From Zarea fungicola (Eukaryota > Ascomycota > Sordariomycetes > Hypocreales > Cordycipitaceae), in assembly GCA_900169235.1 (NCBI GenBank), contig FWCC01000341.1, positions 1 to 64,000 on the forward strand: a stretch of DNA of 64,000 nt. The letters run 5' to 3'. Under the pieces are notes generated by a model. That model did not search any database and was not told the DNA's origin. It saw only the letters and a program-made list of their open reading frames with translations. The first letter of the stretch is position 1; each line of letters opens with the position of its first letter. The translations under genes were made by a program, and so were the position numbers. This document shows positions 22,704 through 33,189 of the stretch, in pieces.

Positions 22704-24497
22704 ATGAAATTCTCAATTTCGCTCGTGCTTGCAACAGCGGCACTATTGAAACCCACTGCCGGAGACTGGCAGTTTCGGTCTCGTCCTGATCTCGCTCCAC
22801 CTCGATTGAACATTACCATTCCTTCTACGAATGCTGTCGAGGAGGGATATCTGTTCCTTGCCCCATTTGCTGGCTTCCCTGACACCCCGACGGCACAATA
22901 CGGCCCTCGTCAGGCCGGCCCTTATATCTTCAAAGATAACGGAGACTTGGTGTGGTCCGGATACTCCATCTTCAGCATCTGGTCTACAAACTTCCAAGCT
23001 GGCCGCTGGAAGGGTCGAGATGTTCTCTTCAGCTTCGAAGGCGATCATAACGCTGGATATGGCCATGGCCATGGCCACATCACATTTGTTGATCAGCACT
23101 ATGAGACCATTCGTGAGCTTCGTGCTGGCAATCACAAGCTTGTGGATAAACACGAGTTTCACATTGTCAATGAAGAAACTGGTTTGATTCAGATTTATCA
23201 GCCTGTGCCGCGCGACCTTACAAAATGGGGCGCAGCTCCTGAACAGCAGTGGATTGTCAATGCCATTATTCAAGGTAAGTTGCAGCTCAGCGCATGAATA
23301 TATAAACATTGCGGCTAACTTGTCTTTCAGAGCTTGATATCGCTACTGGTAAGCTTTTGTTTGAGTGGTCTAGCTTAGACCATGTGACTCCAGATGGTAC
23401 GTAAACGCGGGTAGACTGGTGTATTTTTCATCATGATTGCTAATTTGTTCAAAGAGGCGATACTGCCCATTAATCCGGGCCAAGCTGGCTCTGGCTACAA
23501 TTCTTCGGATGCGTGGGATTACTTCCATATCAACAGCGTTGACAAAGATGCTGAAGGCAACTATTTGATCTCAGCCCGTGACGCTTGTGCTGTTCATAAA
23601 ATCAACGGCACTGATGGCTCAATCATTTGGCGCCTCAACGGCAACAGGAGTGATTTCAAGATGGCCAAGGGCACCAAGTTCTGCTTCCAGCATCATGCTC
23701 GCTGGCTCAGCCAGGAGGATGGTATTGAGATCATCAGCCTTTATGACAATAGCGCCCACGGTACAGAGCACAATGGCGGATCCGAGGTTCACACTGCGCC
23801 GACAAGCAGTGGAAAGATTCTCAAGCTCAATACCAACTCATGGACAGCTGATCTCGTTGGCGCCTACTTTCCACCAGATGGACTGCTCTCCAAGTCCCAA
23901 GGCAGCACTCAGGTTCTACCCGGCGGAAATGTCGTCGTTGGGTGGGGTTCCGAAGGAGCGGTTACCGAGTTCACCAGTGACGGTACAGCCATTTTCCACG
24001 CATACATGGACTCTGGTGCACTTGGTGATGGGGTTCAAAACTATCGTGCTTTCCGGTACAACTGGACAGGCCTTCCAAACGAAGACCCGGCACTTGTATC
24101 GCTAGAAGGCGAAGATGGAACGACAGTCTATGTCTCGTGGAATGGCGACACCGAGACTGCTCTTTGGCGGTTCTACGCGGAGGCAGAGGATATCGGCAAT
24201 CACCAGTTCCTGGGTCAAGTGAAGCGGGAGAGCTTTGAGACAAAGCTTTTTGTGCCCAACCAGAAGCTGAAATCCGTATTTGCAGAGGCCATTGATGATT
24301 CCGGCAAACGTCTGGTCTCAACTGCGACTGTCGCAACAGAGCAAGAGATTCTTCCAGTTCGCATCAAGGAAACCGCAGGATTGAATTATCCTGAAAAGAA
24401 TCAACAGCAACAGCCAGTGAGCAAGTACAGCTTTTGGGAAAAGTACGGGCTACTGAAGCTTCTCCGCCTCGGCTACCCATTCGCAAGCGATCTTTAA
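22704..24497 (+). CDS. Secreted arylsulfotransferase (ASST) family protein
   Basis: Three exons (22704-23274, 23331-23396, 23455-24497; introns of 56 and 58 nt) encode 559 aa. The N-terminus MKFSISLVLATAALLKPTAG is a signal peptide. The body matches the fungal arylsulfotransferase-2 family, a beta-propeller type: YIFKDNGDLVWSG, the histidine-rich HNAGYGHGHGHITF, WDYFHINSVDKDAEGNYLIS, FCFQHHARW, ISLYDNSAHG and QVLPGGNVVVGWGSEG. Bacterial ASST enzymes move sulfate between phenols without PAPS, using an essential His. Fungal relatives are mostly uncharacterised, so the chemistry here is inferred. Several N-x-S/T sites fit secretion. The second exon is only 66 nt and is easily missed. Confidence 0.88.
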
Positions 24498-26236
24498 ACC
24501 TCGTCCCAAATGGCAGAAAAATTGGTCTCAATTTGAGTCGAGTCTAACCACACAGTAGAAGTCTTTTTGATCACGATTATTTGCTGTTTTGTGCCTTGAT
24601 TAGTATACACTATTAGTTAGATGACAAATACACTCAATTAAACCGAACCCACGCCTTTATAAACGTAGCTCTGCGTCGAAAAAAATGGTTTCAATTGAGT
24701 GCCTGGTAACTATCGGGGGGCTTTTCGGGTGAAGAAATAATAAAATATGTTGAGTGTTGGTTTATCCCATCTTTTTCGAGCAGGAAGAATTGTCGGCGCT
24801 GTAATTCAACCCAGGTAAGTGCCGTGGATTAGTTGGCTGATCGGATGGCGTGCTGCCAGGGTACAATGAGTTCATCCATAACGGGCACACTGGTTGATCC
24901 AAGACCAAGCCTTACAACACTAACAATAAATATTTCTACTCAAAATCGTCTTAAGTACTCCGTACTTTGAAAAGTTAGAGTTAGCGTTTCACTGATAGCG
25001 TGTGGCGTCAGCTTCATCACTCCTTTGTCCGCCGAAAGGGTGTATGCACACTTCCCTATGCTATCAAGGGCTTTAATAGCTGACGCTATAATAGGCCGTA
25101 CGCAGTGGAAATGTATTTATTCTGTATTTATATAGCTTCGGTAGTGCCTCTGCCGTTGCTACCTACCTCTGGCTGGATTTCTCTCTTGACACTGAGAGCG
25201 AGTCATTGACAATTGAATATACGACCTCTCTATGTAGAGGCCGTTCTGATCAATTTCATTCATTGTAATTGCTTTATTCTAGCCTGGAGAAGTATTGAAT
25301 CGCCCGCTGCGGTGCAGTCCCGCTTCACTGTGCGTCCCTCTTCACGTGCGTCCCTCTTCACGTGCGTCCCAACCGGGGGCTACAAGCACGACCGCTGCCG
25401 TCCCTTACAGCTCGTATGTCAATCTCATCTCAGTTTCATTTGTGTCACGACTCATGTCGTGTCACGTGCGAGAAGGCGGCGGATATAAGGCGAGAGAGCG
25501 GCGTAGTGCGCACTGGAGAGGAAGAAGTCCTCTCCAGTGATCAATAGAGTCATATTACACAGTCTACAGCTATCTTACAGCTATCTTACAGCTATCTCTC
25601 CCATCACCTTCTTCGTGCTAGCCATAACGTCCTTGACAATTTGAGTGTATTTAATTTAGGGTAGAACTCAACAACAGGAAATGGGATACGATTGCCGGCT
25701 TCGTCCGTCCGGTGGCAGATTGCAAAGTGCTCATGCAAGCGCTATACGAATCAGTAGAGACTGCAAACAAGTCTCACAAGGCAAGATACTCTGCAGTCTG
25801 TCCGCAAGATTTTGCGCAGTTAATGAGCCATCCTCGTACATAGAACCCTGTGAGGCTTGTCTGCCCAACTGATTATTGGCTGACTACGGATGAAGCGAAC
25901 CAAGGCGTCGTTGAGACGTTCATAGTCCGAGTAGAACGCTTCTTGGGCATTTAGCGAAGAAGGATTGATCGTGTAGATCCTTGGGAGAAACATTGTCCAC
26001 ATTATATTGATGCTTTCCTCAGCGAATTGACCACGTGTTAAGAGTTAAACAGCGGCCTGTTGTAAACGATTCCGCTTGCATTCCATTATTTGTGTACTGC
26101 TATCCGAGTTCTAAAATAGTGTTTTAATGTATCCTATGTCAGGTATATTGACTCAAGATAATATAATGGGCGTTTTTGCGCGCATATGGTATCCGTTGCA
26201 AGCATTCCGTTTCACTACTTTTGGGGTGTAAAGAGG
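24498..26236. other. Intergenic region with repeats
   Basis: About 1.7 kb without a supported gene. It carries a tandem repeat of about 2.5 copies of a 16-bp unit (TGCGTCCCTCTTCACG, near 25331-25370), a 12-bp-arm hairpin at 25511-25539 and three copies of TTACAGCTATC (near 25570-25600). Together these suggest a degenerate LTR-type element. The 60-codon minus frame at 25820-26002 has no recognisable motif. Confidence 0.5.
25449..25640. repeat. LTR-like repeat with strong hairpin
   Basis: The segment has an LTR-like order of signals: TGTCACG repeats, a TATA-like GATATAAGG, then the hairpin CACTGGAGAGGA/TCCTCTCCAGTG (25511-25522 with 25528-25539, 5-nt loop), then three tandem TTACAGCTATC units. 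The ends are not defined and no target-site duplication was found, so the element type is a guess. Confidence 0.3.
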
Positions 26237-28051
26237 CTAGTAGTATACGGCCTTCTGCCACCAATTACATCTCTGCGAGGCGGTAGGATCTGGAATAATT
26301 TTCGTCCCATTTCCCGTAAGGCTTAGGAGCAAAGCATTCTTGTCATATAGAGGAACAGACGGCCAACTGAAGTTTGTTCCTGAAGGGCTTCCCGTCATGA
26401 CAAACTTGGCAATGGTATCCTTCATGAATGCGGCGCTGACAGGGTCAACTGGCGGACTGCCTTCGTGGGGAAAATAGAACGGCTGGTCGCCACCATGCAC
26501 TGCAGGAAAGATATCGAATACTTCCCCAAATGCGGCGATGCCTTGTGAGCTCGTAGCTTGAAGCAAAGCATTGTGGTTGCAAAGGAAGATCATTTCGCCA
26601 AATATAAGCTGTGCCCGATCCAGAGCCGACCTATACGGCTGTGTGCCCGTGTACTCAGACGGATAGAGTGTCATTAAGAGATAGTCAAGGTTTGCGGTGG
26701 ATATCTCTGGTAATGCCCCTTGGATTTGCTCGCGTAGCCGTGTTTCATTGGTAGTGCTCCGGGGATCTGTGAATAGGAGACCATCGTTTTGGGTGTAGGA
26801 TGAGAAAACTGGCACATTCTTTGCATATTGCCCTTGACTAAGTAACTTTGTCGGTGGTGCAGGAACGTAATTGAAATCAACCACGGGACCAAACGCAAAG
26901 GTACCATATGGAGCCTTGAAAATCTGCTCGGTGTTTGCAGCCACAAGCGCGCTGGAGGGCAGACCACGAGCCTCCTCTAGTGTCTTTACCCCTAGTAAGG
27001 ATAGATACTCCTGAAGTGTGCCCTGCTGCTGCTGTGGACTGCCGTTTGGCAAGAAACCTGGTGATTCGTCAATAGCCCTTTGAAAGGGGGCTTTTTGTCT
27101 CCCTCCATAGGCAGTGATATGGTGCATGATGGACCCTCCAGCGGACGAATCGCCCATAACCGTGACATTATCTGGGTCACCGCCGAACTTTTCAATATGT
27201 TCCTGCACCCATTCTAAAGCAAGACGCTGGTCTAAGAGTCCCGCGTTTGCGGTTCCGTCCAGAGGGCTTGATAGAAAACCGAACGCGCCGAGACGATAAT
27301 TGATAGATACCCAGATAGCGCCTTCCGCTGCATACTTTTGGGTTGCGGCCATGAGAGCATCTGGAGAACCAAACATGGTTTTGTCGCCGGTTACATAGCC
27401 ACCGCCCTATTTTCTTTGTTGGTACTTTGTGACTTGATGTAGCAACCAAAGCTGGCTGAATCCGGAATTCAATGGCATGCAGGTACTCACAAATATCCAA
27501 ACAAGAACAGGTGCTCTGCGTCTAGGGTGTTTTTGATTCATAGTTGCTTCCGACACCAGCACATCAAGCACTAAACAGTCCTCTGTGGAGCGACCATCTG
27601 CGACTGGCGGGGGAAGATCCTGTAATTGACTCTCAACCCGAGAGTAGTTGAACGGGAGATTTCCCGTTGCATAGGACTGTAGAAACTGTAACCCGATTCC
27701 AAGCCAAAACGGGTTTGCTTGATGGCAGACTTTACCCTCTTGGCCATTCTGAACCCCGTTTTGACGGCGCATCGGCGCCACTGGAGGTCGGAACCGCAGG
27801 CTACCAACTGGGGGCTCAGCATAAGGGATGTTACTGAAATTGAAAGTTTTGAACACTTCCTGTATGAACAGAGAATTAGCGGACTTTTTGACTTCTCCGA
27901 TGGGGCAATTTGTAGCTTTTGTTACATTGAAAGAAATAGCCTGGTGAGTTTGGTAACCCAGGTCGACAATGGGCAGCTTTGAACAACTATGGTTACTGTT
28001 TAGCCCGGCGACGGCCGAGACCCAGGCGAATGAAAGCAGTGTCTGTCGCAT
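26237..28051 (-). CDS. Secreted type-B carboxylesterase/lipase
   Basis: Two exons (28051-27491 and 27406-26237; intron of 84 nt) encode 576 aa. The N-terminus MRQTLLSFAWVSAVAGLNSN looks like a signal peptide. Family marks are NIPYAEPPVGSLRFRPP, EDCLVLDVLV, the oxyanion region rebuilt across the intron (VWIFGGGYVTGD), INYRLGAFGFL, and the nucleophile elbow VTVMGDSSAGGS with Ser about 274. The usual G-x-S-x-G is G-D-S-S-A here, the last Gly being Ala. The acid position in SYTQNDGLLF is Asp where the family usually has Glu. The catalytic His candidate lies in FPAVHGGDQP. The length fits the alpha/beta-hydrolase carboxylesterase family. The ester substrate is unknown. Confidence 0.9.
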
Positions 28052-29990
28052 TGTGGTGATCTCCAGCCACAATAGGCTGACTGGGATGTATTGTATTGAT
28101 ATCGACTTTAGAAGCTGGCTGGAGTTGTAATGAACAAGAAAAATGACGAAGCGATCACATCGTGGTTTATATAGCCCTCTGTCTTTACCTCTAGAAGCCA
28201 TGCGTGGTGATAACGTTGCTGGGAAAATGTGGCTTTTGCTGCCACGGCTGGAGGGTACAGTGCCACTTCGGCGTCTGAAAGAGGTGAGCATTTCGTAGAC
28301 CTCAATTACACAGTGCACTGATCAACCGTATTGTCCCAATGGTCCACCTTTGACGGACAATAATGTTGCTCCTCTGTATTGGTTACATTCGTGTACATGA
28401 AAAACGACAACTGGCAAACACGACAACAGGTGAGCCAAGCCGTCAACATCCAGCAGATATACTACTATGCCAACTAGTTACGAAGTTAGACAACATGTAT
28501 AGGAGAAACCGAGCACCGGGGGGGAAATTGATGATGACAAGAGAGGTATTGCCATGCTATCAATTATAACGTATTGCTAGAAAGGTAAGCACACATTCAG
28601 CGGCGATGCAAGTACCCGGTACAATGAAGCAGCCTTTCTCTCTCATAAACTGCGGTTCAGTGAATCCACCTCGAATTCAGGTTTCCTGCCCTGAAAATGA
28701 AGCCTTCCCAGTACGGTGGATAGATGTGAGGCCGAGAATGCTTCTTGTCAAATGCCCAGAGTTAGTAGCTGCCACGGCAATTGCACTAGCGTTCTAGAAT
28801 TCGATTAATGGAGCTCAGCATAAGCTGACAATATTAACGGTCGGTTTTTTATGAGCGAGTTTCCAGATCTAAACCTAAAACCATATTAATGAGACCTGGA
28901 GAGGGAGCCTGCTCGCAGACAGTTGCCCATTTAAAGCGCCACAATCGTTCGGGCCTCTTACTAACTCGCAAGCTTACTGGCATGCTTGCCGGCGGCCGCT
29001 ACAGCCGCTGCTAAATTATGAATTCGATCCAGTTGAAGTAAGAAACCGCTCGCACGTGCTCGCACTCGCTTAAGATTATTCCCAAGAAAGCACCCGGGGA
29101 TATTCTACAAACCCGTTCTGTCGGCGGGTCTAGGCGTAGACTGAAAGCCTCCTATAAATAGCCAAAGGGCTGTTATTATTACATAAATAAAATAGCTTAG
29201 ATTCACGATGAATGGTGAGGTACCTGTCCTACTGGCTTGGTTGGGTCAGAGGCGGCTATTAATTTGGGCTAGCCTGTCGCCTGCAACCGCTGGTATCTAA
29301 TCTCATCACAGCTACTGGCTAAATTCGTGGCCCACGGTGCGATCAGCTCGATAACCACAAGTCTTTAGAGTGTAAGCAAGTAGAGATGGATATGCAGCGT
29401 CCTCCTTTGCGTTTCACATTTTAATTTTCTAGTAGGATTCACGTCTTCGTAACATGTTTCTACAGCGACCCAGCTTTTGGCGAAATGCAAAAGGTTTTCT
29501 TCGTGTCAGAACTGGTTACCCTAGACAGCCAAAACCAGACGCGTTTCACTGGAATATTCCTGCTACACATTCAGCATTAACACCTAAACGAATAGACTAA
29601 GACGCATAAAATAATTGAATAATTAGCTGTTAGTTTCTTTTTTCGTCCCTACTGTGTCGTCATCTTTTGATAATTGTTGGCGCATTGAACATGGTTTCAT
29701 CAACTTGTCGAGTGACCTAGCCAGAAGCACAACGTGAAACCACTGTGTAACAAAAAAAAAGTAAATTATTAAGCCTATTAAAAAGAAAGAAAAAACCAAG
29801 AAAAAAGTGGTGAGTAAAATAGCCAATGTCTATGTAAACAGAAAAGCTTTATTACGTTACAGTCTATTACCTGCTGGTCTCATAACTCCCTACAACGAGT
29901 CCTTCAATTCGCACCAGGATTTACTACCTATTGCATCCTTTATATGAAGAATGTGCGAATATTTTCTACACCTGTGTAGTTATTAATATA
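28052..29990. other. Long gene-poor region
   Basis: About 1.9 kb. It contains only short frames without motifs, a TATA-like TATAAATAG near 29153 and A-rich runs near 29750-29800. A degenerate transposon is possible, but nothing could be identified. Confidence 0.5.
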
Positions 29991-31823
29991 TTAGACAGCA
30001 GCACCAACACTTTCCAGTGCCTTTGGATCCAAGCGCTTCCAATCGCCAAAGGGCAAGAGGCACAGCGCAAGGCCAGTGGCACCAATCAAAATTGCAAATG
30101 CAACCTTGATGCCGGCCATGTATCCTAGGAGAATCGTGGGAAGCAGTTCTGGAGGAAAGACGGTCCTGATTTGAGTTGCGCCGGTTGCCAAAAGAGCACC
30201 AGGCTGGATGTTGGGGACGGCGGCCAGCACCACATGAATCAGCCTGTTGGCGAAGGCAGCCTGTGCGGAAGAAAGTACCATGGCGGCACCGAGGGTTTGA
30301 AAGACTATTACATACAGAAGAAACATGAGTAATTGAATGGAAATTGACATTGACGTATGGGAAACTTACACATGATGATGCCTGTAATGGCGGATAGGTC
30401 CTCTGGCTTGGCGGTGCCTTGGGCGTGGATGATGGGAATCTGGAATGCACCGCCATACGCCACTCCTGCAAGAATCTGGAACCCAATCCACTTGCCTATT
30501 GGGGTGCCGATATCAAATGTATACAAAAGGCCGCAGGAAACGGTACCCAAGACTGCTCCAGCTGCCATAAGGGGTGTAGAAATGCCGTTGCTGGCGATAC
30601 TGGCGCCGACAAGGATGCTTCCGATAATGGCAGCCAAAATAAAGGGAATGTTTCTGACACCTGACATGATGGGGGTAACATTATCAATGCTCTGAAAGTA
30701 AATTGGCAAAAAGTAGACAATGGTGAAGAAGGAAGCGACCAGGAAGAATGAGTAGCCAGCGTTGACCCAGACAAAGTTCATCTTCATGAGGCGAGCCTCC
30801 ACCATGGCTCGGCTACCATTGTAGAGCTCCCAGCCTATAAAGGCGGCGACAATTAACACGAACCCGACAATGAGGCCAATAACCTTGGACGACTTCCATG
30901 GATCGGTCTGTCCGCCAGCCTGCATTGCCAGAACAAAGGAGACTACAGCACCCATGGCAAAGACGACGCCAATGGGGTCCATCTGGAGCACCTTTTCCCT
31001 CCAAGTGGCCTCGAGGGGTTTTGCGAGCTTGGGATTCTTGAAGAAGAGGATGATGATGAGTCCCGAGACGGCGCCGATGGGGAGGTTGATGTAGAAGCAC
31101 CAGCGCCAGGTGACGCGATCGGCAAAAACACCGCCAATGAGGGGTGCAATGACGGACGCAGCGCCATAGGACGCTCCTATGATGCCGGTGAAGAGGGGAC
31201 GCTTCTTTGGCTGTACGGCAAAGGCGAGTAGGGTGTAGCTGCCGGAGCCGATGCCGCCGGCGCCAATGCCTGCGATGGCGCGGCCGACGATGAATGCGGT
31301 GGAGCTGGGAGCCACGGCGCAAATGAGACTGCCGAGCTCAAAGATGAAGAAGGTGACGAGGTAGGTTGTCTTGAGGGGGAAGTATTTGTAGGCTTTACCC
31401 CAAAGAGGTTGGAAGCCGCCGGCGGTCATGAAGTAGGCCGAGCCGTACCATGCCACATCGGAGAGGCCATGGAACTGGTCTGTAATCTTCGGGATTGCGG
31501 TCGCAACAATGGTCTGATGGGGGGAGGAACCAAAAGGAAAAAATATTAGCGATTGAATTTCTTTTGGGGGACTTTAGGGGCAGCATTGGCCGACGTACAT
31601 TGTCCAAGGCCATCATAAACATGCCCAAGGCAAGCGCCAAGGTCAGAAAGAATAGGGTGACTCCATGTGGATAATCATCGCTTTGGTCATCTGGAGGTTT
31701 CGTTTCCCCTTTTTCCTCGTCAGAAAGGCTTTGTTTGGCGTCTGTAGTCCCCACTGGATGGTGCTGCAGAGCTTTGCTGGCGTCAGTAGGTTCGGCGACG
31801 GTGGTCGTGCTTGTGGTTGACAT
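29991..31823 (-). CDS. MFS multidrug-type exporter (14-TM, DHA2-like)
   Basis: Three exons (31823-31599, 31513-30370, 30304-29991; introns of 85 and 65 nt) encode 560 aa. After a hydrophilic N-terminus come 14 predicted membrane segments. Marks of this drug/toxin exporter family are [18 protein letters not shown] (rebuilt across intron 1), [54 protein letters not shown] and, across intron 2, [15 protein letters not shown]. Such proteins export toxins, drugs or secondary metabolites by proton antiport at the plasma membrane. It is 19 kb from the PKS cluster with unrelated genes between, so a role in exporting that product is not supported by position. Confidence 0.93.
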
Positions 31824-33189
31824 GGTGACTGGAATGGCTTTGTAGAAGAATGGTTGAATGTAGCAGAAAGCACCCGTTCCGGAGGAGAGAGGTGAAAGAA
31901 TGATTGGAAGTTCACAATGACATGAGGGACAAGTTCTTATATGTTGGCGTGATGTTGATACGGTGTTGATGGGGTGCTGATGGTTGTCCTTGTCGGAGTG
32001 GTGATTAGGGTTTACCCAGCGGCTGAGGAGATGTCCGCAGCGATTTGAATTGGTAATCTAGACACGGACATAACGGATTATGTTTTATAACTTGAATGTT
32101 CACATCGTGGACGTGTAATTTCCCCATGGCTACGTTATGGCCGGCGCAACTTGTCGGTGCAAGGTTTTGGCCCGAGCGGCGGACGAATGACATTGGTGCG
32201 ATTGGCGCGTCATTGGGTTGCTGGCGGGATTGATGAACCTGGGTCGTAAGTCGGAGAATAACGAGAGAAAGTCCACTATCGAGATATGATTGCATCCAAT
32301 TTCTCTTTTTTCTTTTCTTTTCTTTTGCTTTCCATGTTGCAGCACGCGGAAAGGACAAGACGGCGGTGATGGGCCCTTGGTGGCTCATGTCTCGATGAAC
32401 GAGGGAGCAAAAAGAAGATAACGCAACGCGTGTGAATAAATCATCTCGTATAACTAATGCTAGTTCTATAAAGGTTGAAAAGAAGAAACCCAAGAGTCCG
32501 AGTAGCCTGCTTGGTTCACGTCCTTGAAAATGAAGGCCAACTCTTTCAGTGGTGTAAAGTCGCAATTACAGTACAATTGAATCGGCGCCTGGTGGATTTT
32601 GAAAAATAAAAATAAAATAAAAAATAGATAAATAAAAATAGTAGAATAAAAAAAGGAATTCGGTCGGTGGCATCGCTTGTCAATTCATTCGCCCGTCATT
32701 CCCACTTTTGCGGCAGGGCTTACGGTTGCATCATTCAGCGCCTCAGCCGCTGGAGCTTAGGGGGTCATTGAGCGCTAAACTCCGCTGAAGAGTCATTTGC
32801 ATCTGCTGTAGCGGGTTATGCTGCGCCGCCAAAGCTTGTCGGGTTATGCTAAAGGCACATTAGTACCCATTAACTGGGCATGTCGTTCAGATACTTGAAA
32901 ATGTATGATGGACACACGCATTTGACTGTACCACCAAAGCTTTCGTGTTAGAAGGGAACAAGGCCGGGTGAGCAAGGCCATCTCCACACCCAAAACTCCG
33001 CCGTTCGGCTTTCTTTTGCTCTCACGATACATCAAAAGCGGTTCGGACGAACAGCCATCATCAATCAGCTGGCCTGAATCCTGTCCGCATCAGCGCCATG
33101 TCGGCTCGGAAATCAAAACCAGGCATCAATCAAACCACCTGAGAGACTTTTCTTTGCCTGTAGCCCTAAGCCCCGGCCAAATCCACAGC
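31824..33189. other. Intergenic region
   Basis: About 1.37 kb, containing the promoters of the divergent exporter and Zn2Cys6 gene. An A-rich low-complexity tract lies at about 32600-32660. The 186-codon minus frame at 32005-32565 has no motif and is rejected as a gene. Confidence 0.5.

Noticed and set aside
32005..32565. 186-codon minus-strand frame
   Set aside because: It has no motif, low-complexity Lys/Arg-rich parts, and lies within the promoter region of two real genes.
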